Shown here one piece after another: positions 8,954 through 17,079 of a stretch of 64,000 nucleotides of DNA (positions are counted from its first letter, which is position 1; the number at the start of each line of letters is the position of its first letter). The stretch spans positions 131,032-195,031 of the forward strand of contig NZ_KB899809.1 in assembly GCF_000378425.1 (NCBI RefSeq). The letters are read 5' to 3'. The notes beneath the pieces were generated by a model. The model was given only the letters and a program-made list of their open reading frames with translations, did no database searches and was not told the DNA's origin. The translations under genes and the position numbers were made by a program. The stretch comes from Cohnella laeviribosi DSM 21336. GTDB lineage: Bacteria; Bacillota; Bacilli; Paenibacillales; Paenibacillaceae.

Positions 8954-10324
8954 ATGTCAAACGAAACGTTAGCCCCTTGCAAGCCGGCCTGCGGCGATCC
9001 ATCCGTCCTGCGGGAAGGATGGGTGATTCCGCTTCTTGGCGCCATTCTCGTGCTCGTCATCATGAATACGATGATGTTCAATCTGGCCCTGCCGGTCGTC
9101 ACCCGGCAATTCGAACTATCGCCCGCGGCCGCATCATGGATCGTGACCGGATATTCCATCGTCTTTGCGATCTCGTCCATTACCTACAGCCGATTGTCCG
9201 ATAGGGTGCCGATCCGGCTTCTGCTCGCCATCGGCCTGATGTGTCTGGGCGGCGCATCGGTGCTGGGCTTTTTCAGCCATATCTTTATTTTGCTGCTTTG
9301 CGCCCGTATTGTCCAGGCTGCGGGAGCCGGCTCCGTCCTGAGCCTGGCTATCGTACTCATCTCCCGGTACGTCCCGCTGTCCCGGCGCGGCAAAGCGATG
9401 GCGCTCATTTCGTCCGCGGCGTCGCTCGGCCTCGGGCTGGGCCCCGTCATCGGCGGAGCGATCACGCAATATTGGGGCTGGCACGACCTGTTTCTGGTCA
9501 CTTGCTGTTGCCTGCTGCTGCTTCCGGCCGTGTTTCGTCTGCTGCCCGACGAGCCTTTCGGCAAAGGCGCGTTCGATTGGCCGGGTGCGGTTCTGATCGG
9601 CGCCGGATCGACGGGCCTGCTGCTTTTCCTGACGAACCGCAGCTATTGGGCGCTGGCCGCCGGCATTGTCGGGCTGTTCCTGTTCGGACTGCGGATTCGC
9701 CGCGCGAAGGATCCGTTCATCCAGCCGGCGCTGTTTCGCAACCGGCGCTATCTTCTGCTCAGCACGCTGGGCGTCGTCGCGTACGTCAACAACTTCGCCC
9801 TGCTGTTTCTCCTGCCCCAGCTGCTCGCGCATCTGTACGGTTTGACGCCGGGGCAGTCCGGCCTGGTCGTGTTTCCGGGCGCGTTCGTCTCGATGCTCCT
9901 GTCGAATCAAATCGGCAAAATCATCGACCGTTTCGGCAATCGCCACCTGCTGCGGCTGGCTCCATGGCCCCTGGCCGCATCGGGCGTGCTGTTCGCCCTG
10001 TACGCCGAGCGCTCGTATTACGCCGTCATGTTCATTTACATGCTCATGATCGTCGGCTTTTCCGCCCTGAACGCCAGCGTATCGAACGAATTGTCGCAGG
10101 TGCTGCCCGAGGAAAACGTAGGCGCCGGCATGGGGCTGTTTCAGCTCACGCAGTTTTTCAGCGGCGCGTTCATCGCTGCCGTCAGCGGCAGCATTCTGGC
10201 CGCGCGCGAGCGGCTTCCGCTTTCGAGCACGTATGAGCTTCTCTTCTGGGCCCTTGCGGGGATCGGCCTTCTGTCCGTGATCTGCTCCTGGCTGTACCGG
10301 AAGTCCGGCCGCGTTCGGGCGTAA
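8954..10324 (+). CDS. MFS drug:H+ antiporter (DHA2, TetL/QacA-like)
   Basis: 456-residue major facilitator protein, probably a proton-driven drug exporter. Motif A-like SRLSDRVPIRLLL follows helix 2, and the motif C-like GLGLGPVIGGAITQYWGW segment sits in helix 5, the hallmark of antiporters. Helix count is about 14, as in DHA2 pumps such as TetL. The start is the ATG after AAAGGAG at 8942, and an ORF start upstream at 8852 has no ribosome-binding site. Divergent from an ArsR-like repressor that likely controls it. Substrate cannot be read from sequence. Confidence 0.9.
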   Translation: MSNETLAPCKPACGDPSVLREGWVIPLLGAILVLVIMNTMMFNLALPVVTRQFELSPAAASWIVTGYSIVFAISSITYSRLSDRVPIRLLLAIGLMCLGGASVLGFFSHIFILLLCARIVQAAGAGSVLSLAIVLISRYVPLSRRGKAMALISSAASLGLGLGPVIGGAITQYWGWHDLFLVTCCCLLLLPAVFRLLPDEPFGKGAFDWPGAVLIGAGSTGLLLFLTNRSYWALAAGIVGLFLFGLRIRRAKDPFIQPALFRNRRYLLLSTLGVVAYVNNFALLFLLPQLLAHLYGLTPGQSGLVVFPGAFVSMLLSNQIGKIIDRFGNRHLLRLAPWPLAASGVLFALYAERSYYAVMFIYMLMIVGFSALNASVSNELSQVLPEENVGAGMGLFQLTQFFSGAFIAAVSGSILAARERLPLSSTYELLFWALAGIGLLSVICSWLYRKSGRVRA

Positions 10325-10508
10325 CACCAAGTCCGGGGAACGGCGCTCGCACGCACGTATGGCCGCATGGCCACAGGAGATGGTCGCCGGAGACGGTTGC
10401 CGGAGATTGCCGCCGAAATTTTTTCCTCGAAAACCTTTTTGCCGCAACCTATTTCAGGGCTGGTTCGTTAGAGAGATGCATGGAAAAATGCTAGTGTAAA
10501 GGAGTGCG

Positions 10509-11477
10509 ATGATGATGAAAAAAAGTGTTGTCTGGCTGCTGTCGGCGCTGCTCTTGCTGACCTTGACTCCGTCCGCCTTCGCCTTTTCGGATACGCAAGC
10601 GTCCAAGCATGCCGGCAAGATCCATGCATTGAAGGAGAAAGGGATTATCAGCGGAATCGGCAAGGACAAGTTCGAGCCGAACGGCAAACTGTCGTATGCA
10701 GCGGGGATTTCCATGATCGTCAAGGGGCTGAACATCAGCCTCGCCAAGTTCTCGTTTGTCAAAGAGCCGCTCGCAAGCGACTATTTCACGTACGTGAAGA
10801 ACGACGCCTGGTATTCGAAAGCCTTTGTCGCCGCCAACGCCAACGGATTGGACATTCCCCGGGACGTCAAGCCCGGCCAATGGATGACGCGCGAGCAGTT
10901 CGCCCACCATCTGTTCCTCGGCATCGAGGCGAACGGGGCGCATGCGTACACGGAACAATTCATTCTGATCGGCGACGAGGACAAAGTCGAAACCCGGTAC
11001 ATGAACAGCATTCAAAAACTGCTGATTACGAAGATCGCCTCGCTCGACAAAAAAGGAAACTTTAATCCGAAGGCGTATATTACGCGGGGCGAAGCGGCCG
11101 AATGGCTGTACAACGCGATGGAATTCGTCCGGAAGACGCCGCCGGTCGATCCGGCGCCGGAAGAAAACATCAGCCCGCTGACCGGTTTCAAGCTGGAGAC
11201 GAAAGCCGTTAACGAGCGCGTGACCGAAGTTACGGTCAAGGCGACGGCGCCGCATCCCGGATACGGCCTTCGGATCGCGTCCATCCGGTTCGCCGGCGAT
11301 CAGGCGGTCATCTACGCCGAGCCGGTTTGGCCGGATCCCGACCAAATGTATCCGCAAGTCGTGACCGAAGTAAGCGCGGTTACGTATGTGGACGCCAAGT
11401 TCAAGCCCGTTCTGCCCGACGATCCGGTATCGTCCCCGTCCGGAAGCACGGAGGCGATCGGACCGAACGGACCGTAA
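10509..11477 (+). CDS. Secreted SLH-domain protein with a PrcB-like C-terminal domain
   Basis: 322-residue exported protein. A classic signal peptide (residues 1-25, ending TPSAFAF) is followed by three S-layer homology repeats (about 26-215, e.g. HALKEKGIISGIGKDKFEPN and FNPKAYITRGEAAEWLYNAM) that bind pyruvylated secondary cell-wall polymer. Residues about 240-305 (GYGLRIASIRFAGDQAVIYA...) resemble the PrcB C-terminal / protease-complex-inhibitor fold. The tail is Pro/Ser rich. An AAGGAG site precedes three consecutive ATG codons; the first is used. A cell-surface role is likely, exact function unknown. Confidence 0.85.
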   Translation: MMMKKSVVWLLSALLLLTLTPSAFAFSDTQASKHAGKIHALKEKGIISGIGKDKFEPNGKLSYAAGISMIVKGLNISLAKFSFVKEPLASDYFTYVKNDAWYSKAFVAANANGLDIPRDVKPGQWMTREQFAHHLFLGIEANGAHAYTEQFILIGDEDKVETRYMNSIQKLLITKIASLDKKGNFNPKAYITRGEAAEWLYNAMEFVRKTPPVDPAPEENISPLTGFKLETKAVNERVTEVTVKATAPHPGYGLRIASIRFAGDQAVIYAEPVWPDPDQMYPQVVTEVSAVTYVDAKFKPVLPDDPVSSPSGSTEAIGPNGP

Positions 11478-11479
11478 TG

Positions 11480-11655
11480 CCGCTATTCTGTCATAAAACG
11501 GCTAATCAGCAGGCAATGTAGACACAGGTTCCGTTATTCCATCGAAACGACGCCGTCCAGGCGTGATTTGAAGGAAATAACGGCTCCACGGTCCGCATGG
11601 AAACCGATTGGGAGCGAAAAAGGCGAATTAGCGGATCCTGTGTCCGCTCCCGCTG
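11480..11655 (+). repeat. Dispersed intergenic repeat, family B, copy 1
   Basis: This stretch shares ordered blocks with 57440-57620: AAAACGGCTAA, a GTTATTCC block, GGAAATAACGG, and CGGATCCTGtGTCC near the 3' end. The blocks are conserved while the DNA between them is not. It lies directly downstream of the SLH gene stop. Confidence 0.6.
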
Positions 11656-11687
11656 GCTGCGTCCATGGGAAGACTCCACATTTGCTG

Positions 11688-11815
11688 GCTTGTGCCGCGG
11701 CAAACGGCAGCATCCGCTGAGTTGTGTCCACGGCAAATGTCAGCATCCATTAAGTTATGCCCTAGGCAAGTGCCAGTACCCGTTGTCTTGAGCCACGACA
11801 AAGCCGGCATCCGCC
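11688..11815 (+). repeat. 33-bp tandem repeat, about four units
   Basis: Units begin at 11688, 11721, 11754 and 11787. Each contains a variant of TGTCC(A/G)CGGCAAA followed by GCATCC. The first three are exactly 33 bases, the last is shortened to 29. A 33-base period equals 11 codons, but no frame has a plausible start, so it appears non-coding. Confidence 0.7.
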
Positions 11816-11855
11816 AAAAAAGCGTCCCCGCCTTCCCTAAGGCGAGGACGCTTTT
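11815..11855 (-). terminator. Rho-independent terminator after the zinc-ribbon gene
   Basis: AAAAGCGTCC(T)CGCCTT, loop AGGG, AAGGCGGGGACGCTTTTTT on the minus strand: a long stem flanked by A and T runs on both sides. It can serve minus-strand genes ending at 11868 and also plus-strand read-through. Confidence 0.8.
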
Positions 11856-11867
11856 GCGTTCGAAGCT

Positions 11868-12203
11868 TCAGTCGGCAGTCCCGCCCAATCGCAGGCCGCA
11901 GGCCGGACAGATTTCGGCCGAAATGCCGGCGTGAGCGCCACACCCGGGGCACACCTCCTGCTGCTCGCCGTCCTCTTGCGGAAGCGCCCCCCGTTCGGGA
12001 AGCGGCCGTTCCGGCGAGGCCGGCCTTGCTGCCAATAACCGCTCGATATTTCGCAGCGTTTGCGCCAATTCGGAGTTGTCGACGGCTGTCTGGATGACCA
12101 GATACAGGATAAAGAAAAAGATCAACGCCCCAATCAACCAAATGGTAAGTCCAATCACGAACCCCAACGGCGCCGCCCCCTTTTCCGCACTTGCGGAAAG
12201 CAT
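11868..12203 (-). CDS. Small membrane protein with C-terminal zinc ribbon
   Basis: 111-residue protein of unknown function. Residues 13-43 form one long hydrophobic segment, and the C-terminus carries CPGCG-N9-CPACG (residues 84-102), a probable zinc ribbon of the kind seen in membrane-anchored scaffold proteins. Between them is a Pro/Arg/Glu-rich linker. The ATG overlaps the stop of the upstream carboxypeptidase gene by one base (TAATG), which points to coupled translation and a shared envelope-related role. No closer family is recognised. Confidence 0.75.
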   Translation of the reverse strand: MLSASAEKGAAPLGFVIGLTIWLIGALIFFFILYLVIQTAVDNSELAQTLRNIERLLAARPASPERPLPERGALPQEDGEQQEVCPGCGAHAGISAEICPACGLRLGGTAD

Positions 12204-13468
12204 TAAAAATCCGACGTATCCCGATTCCGTTTACGCCTCTTGGCCGCCGCCCATACGGCTGCCGCTGCGACAACGATCCCCGCAGCCGGCATCCATATCG
12301 CATAGGGGCTGGACGTCGCCGCTTCCTTCTCCGTCTCCGGCATGGCGGCGGCTTCCTCACTCCGCATGGCATGAACCTGCGTCTTGACCGGTTCGAGCTG
12401 CCCGACCTTCTGCGGGCCGAAATCGTTCTCGACCATGACTTGTCCCTGCGAGTCTACGCTCATGTGCGGCTGGTCGCCGCTGCGCGCCAGAACGCGGATC
12501 GGCTGCTGCGCGACCCACTCCCGCGTCGTATCGCCTTCCTCTTCGGTATAAGTTTCCCCCTTGGCAAACAGCGTGTTCGATTGAAAGGCCGCAAAACCGT
12601 AGTCGAAAAGCGCCGTCATATCCTTATAAGCCTGATTGCTGCTGGGCGCCTTCAGCACGACTCCGATCAGGCTTTTGTCCCCCCGGGTCGCCGAGGAGGC
12701 CAGCGTGTTGCCGGCTGCCCTCGTATAGCCGTTCTTGATCCCCGTGGCGCCTTCATAGCTGGTGAGCAACCGGTTATGATTGATAAGAGTGGATTTCCAT
12801 TCCAATCCGTCCCAGGGCATCCGAACCGTCGAGACGATGGTGCGGAACGTTTCGTTCCGCATCGCGTAGCGGGCGATCTGGGCCATGTCGTAAGCGGTCG
12901 TGTAATGATTCTCGTCGGGAAGGCCGGACGGGTTGACGAAGTTGGAATCGTGAACCCCGACGACGTCGCGGACGAATTCGTTCATCCGCTCGGCGAACAG
13001 CGCCTTGGAGCCGTCGATATGCTCGGCGATCGCCGTCGCCGCGTCGTTTCCGGAATTGAGCATCATGGCGTACAGCATCTGCTCCATCGTTTTTTGCTCG
13101 CCTTCGGACAAGTAAACGCGGGTTCCGTCTTCGTTTCTCGCTTCCTTGGAAACGGTCACCGTTTCGTCCAACTCGGAGGTTTCAATCGCGACGATCGCGG
13201 TGACGATTTTGGTAATGCTGGCAGGATACATGCGTGCAAACGCATTCTTCGCGAAAAGCACGAGCCCGGATTCCTGGTCGATCAGAATCGCGGATTCCGA
13301 GGCGATGTTCGCCGGCTCCGGCACCGGTTCCCGGCCGTTCTGCCCGGCCGTCTCCTCCGCCTGCCGTTCCGCCGCCGCGCTTGCCGCAGAAGCGAGAAGC
13401 CTTTCCTGATCGATCGGGAATGTCAACAGCAATACCAACGCAGCAAAGATGATTGACCATAACCGCAT
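12203..13468 (-). CDS. D-alanyl-D-alanine carboxypeptidase (S11, DacF-like)
   Basis: About 421-residue penicillin-binding protein of peptidase family S11, trimming the terminal D-Ala of peptidoglycan stem peptides. Motif SxxK is SITK with nucleophile Ser84, motif SxN is SGN in MLNSGNDAAT, and motif three reads KNG (GIKNGYT) rather than the common KTG. There is a signal/anchor helix at the N-terminus (MRLWSIIFAALVLLL) and another hydrophobic segment near the C-terminus ending in a basic tail (AKRRKRNR), so it may be anchored at both ends. The start at 13468 is chosen because it begins the signal helix; the frame is open upstream. Confidence 0.88.
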   Translation of the reverse strand: MRLWSIIFAALVLLLTFPIDQERLLASAASAAAERQAEETAGQNGREPVPEPANIASESAILIDQESGLVLFAKNAFARMYPASITKIVTAIVAIETSELDETVTVSKEARNEDGTRVYLSEGEQKTMEQMLYAMMLNSGNDAATAIAEHIDGSKALFAERMNEFVRDVVGVHDSNFVNPSGLPDENHYTTAYDMAQIARYAMRNETFRTIVSTVRMPWDGLEWKSTLINHNRLLTSYEGATGIKNGYTRAAGNTLASSATRGDKSLIGVVLKAPSSNQAYKDMTALFDYGFAAFQSNTLFAKGETYTEEEGDTTREWVAQQPIRVLARSGDQPHMSVDSQGQVMVENDFGPQKVGQLEPVKTQVHAMRSEEAAAMPETEKEAATSSPYAIWMPAAGIVVAAAAVWAAAKRRKRNRDTSDF

Positions 13469-13592
13469 AAACCGTGTTCTCTTCCCCTTTGCTTGTCCGA
13501 ATGCCCGAACCGTATATCCTCTATCGTAACCGATTGCGCAGCCGACGGCAAAGAAAATTTGCAACCGTTCCCATCTTCGCGCAATTCCCGCG

Positions 13593-14204
13593 TTAGCCGA
13601 TCGATAAGCGGTCCCATGTCACAACGCGGTCGCAAACCGCCTCGGCGAGCGCCCGGTCGTGGGTGATCACGAGCATGCCGATGGCGCGTTCTTTGGCTAT
13701 GGCGAGGACGGCATGCCAGATTCGGGCTTGCGTAATCGCATCCAGCATCGCCGTCATTTCGTCGGCGATCAGGAACCGGGTACGCGGGCCGAGCGCGCGC
13801 GCGATGCAGATTCGCTGCAGCTCGCCTGCGGACAGTTCATGCGGCCAGCGGTCCAGCCACGCCTCGTCGATGCCGAGCCGCCGCAATTCGGCCGCCTCCG
13901 GCATCCGGCTTTCCGCCAGCGTCCTGCGCAGGCGCCAGCGCGGATTAACCGCCTTCTCCGGATGCTGGAACACCATCTGCACCGGATGATAGCCCTTCGG
14001 CGGAATCGGCTTTCCGTCCAGCAGGACGGTTCCTTCCGCGGCTGCGGCGTAACCGGCGAGAATGCGGCCCAGCGTCGTCTTCCCGCAGCCGCTCGGCCCG
14101 ATCAGCCCGACCGCTTCGCCGGAAGCGACGCTCAGGCTGACGCCGAGGAAAACGTACGGGCCGCCCGGATAACGATAGGCCAGATTTCGGCATTCAAGAA
14201 GCAT
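13593..14204 (-). CDS. nikE: Nickel/peptide ABC transporter ATPase NikE-like
   Basis: 203-residue ATPase, the second nucleotide-binding subunit of a NikABCDE/Opp-type importer. Walker A is GPSGCGKTT, the ABC signature is LSAGE (instead of LSGGQ), and Walker B ends in IADEMT. It is shorter than typical OppF/NikE proteins (about 260), lacking the C-terminal solute-specificity extension. ATG 14204 lies 11 bases inside the end of nikD. Last gene of the nik operon. Confidence 0.85.
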   Translation of the reverse strand: MLLECRNLAYRYPGGPYVFLGVSLSVASGEAVGLIGPSGCGKTTLGRILAGYAAAAEGTVLLDGKPIPPKGYHPVQMVFQHPEKAVNPRWRLRRTLAESRMPEAAELRRLGIDEAWLDRWPHELSAGELQRICIARALGPRTRFLIADEMTAMLDAITQARIWHAVLAIAKERAIGMLVITHDRALAEAVCDRVVTWDRLSIG

Positions 14205-15117
14205 GGAAACACCTCGTCCATCCGCCGCGCACTTCCCGTATGGCGGGACGTTCGGCTGAGCAAGCTTCGGTGGCGAAAGGGCAGCGCGGCGCAAACAGAC
14301 AGCCGGACGGCAGCTCGTCCTGCGAAGGCTGCGTTCCCGGCAGCGGCTTGAAGCCGTTGCGCGGAAGCGCCTGCCACAGCGCTCTGCTGTACGGATGGCG
14401 CAAATTCGAGCCGTCGCCCGCAAAGTCCGCGGCTTTCGCAAGTTCGACCGTCGTCCCGGCATAGAAAACGGCGACCTTGTCCGCAACGCGCAGCGCCGCC
14501 TCGATATCGTGCGTAATGAGCAGCACGCCGCTGCCTTTGTCCGCCATCTCGCGAAGCATGCTCAACGTTTCGTTTACATCCTCCGCTTGCATGCCCGGCG
14601 TCGGTTCGTCCGCGACGATCAGCCTCGCCGCCGACACAGCCGCCGTCGACACCAGCACCCGGCGGGCCATCCCTCCGGACAATTGGAACGGAAACAACCG
14701 TCCGACCGCTTCGGCCAGCCGCAGCCGCTTAAACACCGAACGGACCGTCGCCGTCGGATCGGTTCCGCGGGCGGTCGTGCGCACCTGCGCCCCCACCCGC
14801 TGCAGCGGGTCCAGAAAGCTCACCGATTGCGGCACAAGGACGATTTCGTTCCCGCGCAAAGCCGCGATCCGCCGTTCGTTCAGCGGCTCACCGTCATATT
14901 GAATCGTTCCCGTCACCTGCGCATGGCCGGGAAGTATGCCCAGCACGGCGTGCGCCAGCAAGCTTTTGCCGGAGCCGCTCGAGCCGATGACGGCGACGAT
15001 CTCTCCCGCTTCGACCGACAGGTCCAGGCCGACAATCGCCTGCTCCATCCGGCGCTGAAATCCGCCCGCATACCGGGCGAACGCGACCGACAGGTTGTTT
15101 ACTTCCAGCAGCGGCAT
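14194..15117 (-). CDS. nikD: Nickel/peptide ABC transporter ATPase NikD-like
   Basis: 307-residue ATPase of the Opp/Dpp/Nik family. Walker A GSSGSGKS, signature LSGGM, Walker B LIVADEPT, and the family's C-terminal cysteine-bearing oligopeptide domain (CLFAPRCPFATEAC). The start is the ATG at 15117, seven bases after GGGAGG; an in-frame GTG at 15126 lies within that ribosome-binding site and is unlikely to be used. It energises metal uptake together with NikE. Confidence 0.88.
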   Translation of the reverse strand: MPLLEVNNLSVAFARYAGGFQRRMEQAIVGLDLSVEAGEIVAVIGSSGSGKSLLAHAVLGILPGHAQVTGTIQYDGEPLNERRIAALRGNEIVLVPQSVSFLDPLQRVGAQVRTTARGTDPTATVRSVFKRLRLAEAVGRLFPFQLSGGMARRVLVSTAAVSAARLIVADEPTPGMQAEDVNETLSMLREMADKGSGVLLITHDIEAALRVADKVAVFYAGTTVELAKAADFAGDGSNLRHPYSRALWQALPRNGFKPLPGTQPSQDELPSGCLFAPRCPFATEACSAERPAIREVRGGWTRCFHAS

Positions 15118-15207
15118 ACCGCACACCTCCCTTTACAAATCCGCCCTTTGTCCTCTCCCGATCCTCTCCCGGCGCTTGAACGTTAAAGGACGGGATTCGA
15201 CGCTCCG

Positions 15208-16071
15208 CTATTCCCTCGCATGCCTCGGATCGGTCAGGCACCGCACATGCTCGCCCAGGCGGTCGAACGAACGGACGACAACGAGCAGCGCAAGCCCCGG
15301 AAACACGGCCAGCCACCACAACCCCGCGGACAAATAGCGCATCGCCTCGGACAAAATGATGCCGATCGAGGGCTCATGCGGCGACAGGCCAAGCCCGATA
15401 AACGAAATCGCGGCCTCGTGCAGAATCGCATGCGGAAACAGCATCAGCAGGCCGACGAGCAGCTGCGGCGCGATATGGGGCATAAAGTGCCGGGTCGCAA
15501 CCCACCAGCGCGATTTGCCCAATCGCCTCGAGACGTGCGCGTAATCGGCCGCGCGAAGCTGGAGCGCTTCCGCCCGAATGATTCTGGCGAGGCTCGGCCA
15601 ATGCGTCAGCGCAACGCCGGCGATGACGCCCTTCATGCCGCCGCCGCACACGAACGCGATCAAAATCAGCGAGACCAGATGGGGAACGCTGAGAAACAGA
15701 TCGATCAGCCAGGACAGCAGCCGGTCCGCCGTTTTGCCGAGCGCGGCGGACGCCAGGCCGACCGCGGCGGCAATCGCGGCGCTAAAGCATGCCGCCGCCA
15801 ATCCGACCCGCACGCTGAGGGCAAGACCTTTGACCGTGCGGGTAAACATATCCCTGCCCAGCCAATCGGTCCCGAAAGGGTGCATCGCCGACGGCGGCAG
15901 GTTCCGCATGTCAAGATGCGTATTCAGGCCGCCTTGGCCGAGAAGCGCGGCGCCGATCGAGACGGCGGCCAGCAGGACGGCGATCAGAACGGCCGTTACG
16001 GCCGAACGCTGCCTGCGGTTCATACGGTTTCCGGGCATAAAACGCCGGGTCAGCCGGTAATGACGCTCCAT
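15208..16071 (-). CDS. nikC: Nickel/peptide ABC transporter permease NikC-like
   Basis: 287-residue inner-membrane permease of the DppC/NikC family. An N-terminal helix is followed by the HPFGTDWLGRDMFTR motif typical of this subunit, then a five-helix BPD_transp_1 domain with the EAA loop (EALQLRAADYAHVSRRLG). It starts directly after the nikB stop and forms the membrane pore with NikB. An 81-base gap without notable features separates it from nikD. Confidence 0.9.
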   Translation of the reverse strand: MERHYRLTRRFMPGNRMNRRQRSAVTAVLIAVLLAAVSIGAALLGQGGLNTHLDMRNLPPSAMHPFGTDWLGRDMFTRTVKGLALSVRVGLAAACFSAAIAAAVGLASAALGKTADRLLSWLIDLFLSVPHLVSLILIAFVCGGGMKGVIAGVALTHWPSLARIIRAEALQLRAADYAHVSRRLGKSRWWVATRHFMPHIAPQLLVGLLMLFPHAILHEAAISFIGLGLSPHEPSIGIILSEAMRYLSAGLWWLAVFPGLALLVVVRSFDRLGEHVRCLTDPRHARE

Positions 16072-17061
16072 CTACAGCACCTTGCCTTCCCGGATGCGCG
16101 GATCGATCATGCGGCCGATCAGATCCGCCATCGTATTGCCCGCAAATACGAACACGGCGCTGCAGAGCACAAGGCCGAGCAGCAGCGGCACATCCCCGCG
16201 CAGCCCCGCCTCCACCGTCGCCTGTCCGAGACCGGGATACGAAAACACCTGCTCCGCCAAGACGGCTCCGCCGAACAGTTCGCTGAACGAAGCGAACTGC
16301 AGCGTAACGGCCGGTATCGCGATGTTGCGCAGACCGTGCCGCAGCAGAAGCCCCGCTCCCTTCTCTCCCCGCGCTTTCGCGAACAGCACGTAATCGCTGG
16401 AGAGCACATCGATCAGCTTCTGCCGCGTATGCAGCGCGACCGGGGCGATGCCGGCGACGCTCAGCGTGAGCGCGGGCAGCGCCATGTGCCGGATCCGGTC
16501 GGCGAGCGTCACCTGGTCCGCCAATACCCCGGCGGGGACGCTGAGCCCGACCGGAAACCAGCCCAGCCAGACCGCGAAGGTCATCAGCAGCAATAGCCCG
16601 AGCCAGAACGGCGGCGTGGAAGCGAGCGTATAGCAGATCCACTGCACCGCCCGGTCGATCAGGCGGCCGCGGCGCGCCGCGGCGATCACGCCCGCGGCGA
16701 ACCCGACGAGGCCGGACAGGAGCCATGCGGCCGCCATCAGCAGGGCGGAAGCGGCGAAGCGTTCCGCAATGACCTGCGAGACCGGCTGGCGGTAGATCAT
16801 CGAAGTGCCCATATCGCCCTGCAGCAAAGCGGCGGCCCATTTGAAAAACCGTTCCGCCGGCGGCCGGTCGAGTCCCCAATACGCCGCAATGGCTTCGCGC
16901 TGCTCCGGCCCTACCCGCAGCATGTCGGCGCCGATATAGGCCTGGACAGGGTCGATCGGCGACCATTCGATCAGCATAAACGAAATGACGCTCACCGCGG
17001 CGAGCAGCAGGACAAGCCGAATCGCCTTCCAGCCTGCAAAAGCGCACAAGTTACGCAGCAT
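16072..17061 (-). CDS. nikB: Nickel/peptide ABC transporter permease NikB-like
   Basis: 329-residue permease of the DppB/NikB family: N-terminal helix ending in SFMLIEWSPIDPVQAY, a periplasmic-side segment with PAERFFKWAAALLQGDMGTS, then the transporter domain with an EAA-like loop (KLIDVLSSDYVLFAKARGEKG). Partners NikC. A GAAGGGACC ribosome-binding site precedes the ATG, 18 bases after the nikA stop. Confidence 0.9.
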   Translation of the reverse strand: MLRNLCAFAGWKAIRLVLLLAAVSVISFMLIEWSPIDPVQAYIGADMLRVGPEQREAIAAYWGLDRPPAERFFKWAAALLQGDMGTSMIYRQPVSQVIAERFAASALLMAAAWLLSGLVGFAAGVIAAARRGRLIDRAVQWICYTLASTPPFWLGLLLLMTFAVWLGWFPVGLSVPAGVLADQVTLADRIRHMALPALTLSVAGIAPVALHTRQKLIDVLSSDYVLFAKARGEKGAGLLLRHGLRNIAIPAVTLQFASFSELFGGAVLAEQVFSYPGLGQATVEAGLRGDVPLLLGLVLCSAVFVFAGNTMADLIGRMIDPRIREGKVL

Positions 17062-17079
17062 GTCCGGTCCCTTCTTCCG

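Noticed and set aside
9134-10447. 437-codon minus-strand frame opposite the MFS gene
   Set aside because: Composition (Arg, Gln, Ala, Asp) is typical of an antisense shadow, and the plus-strand transporter is unambiguous.
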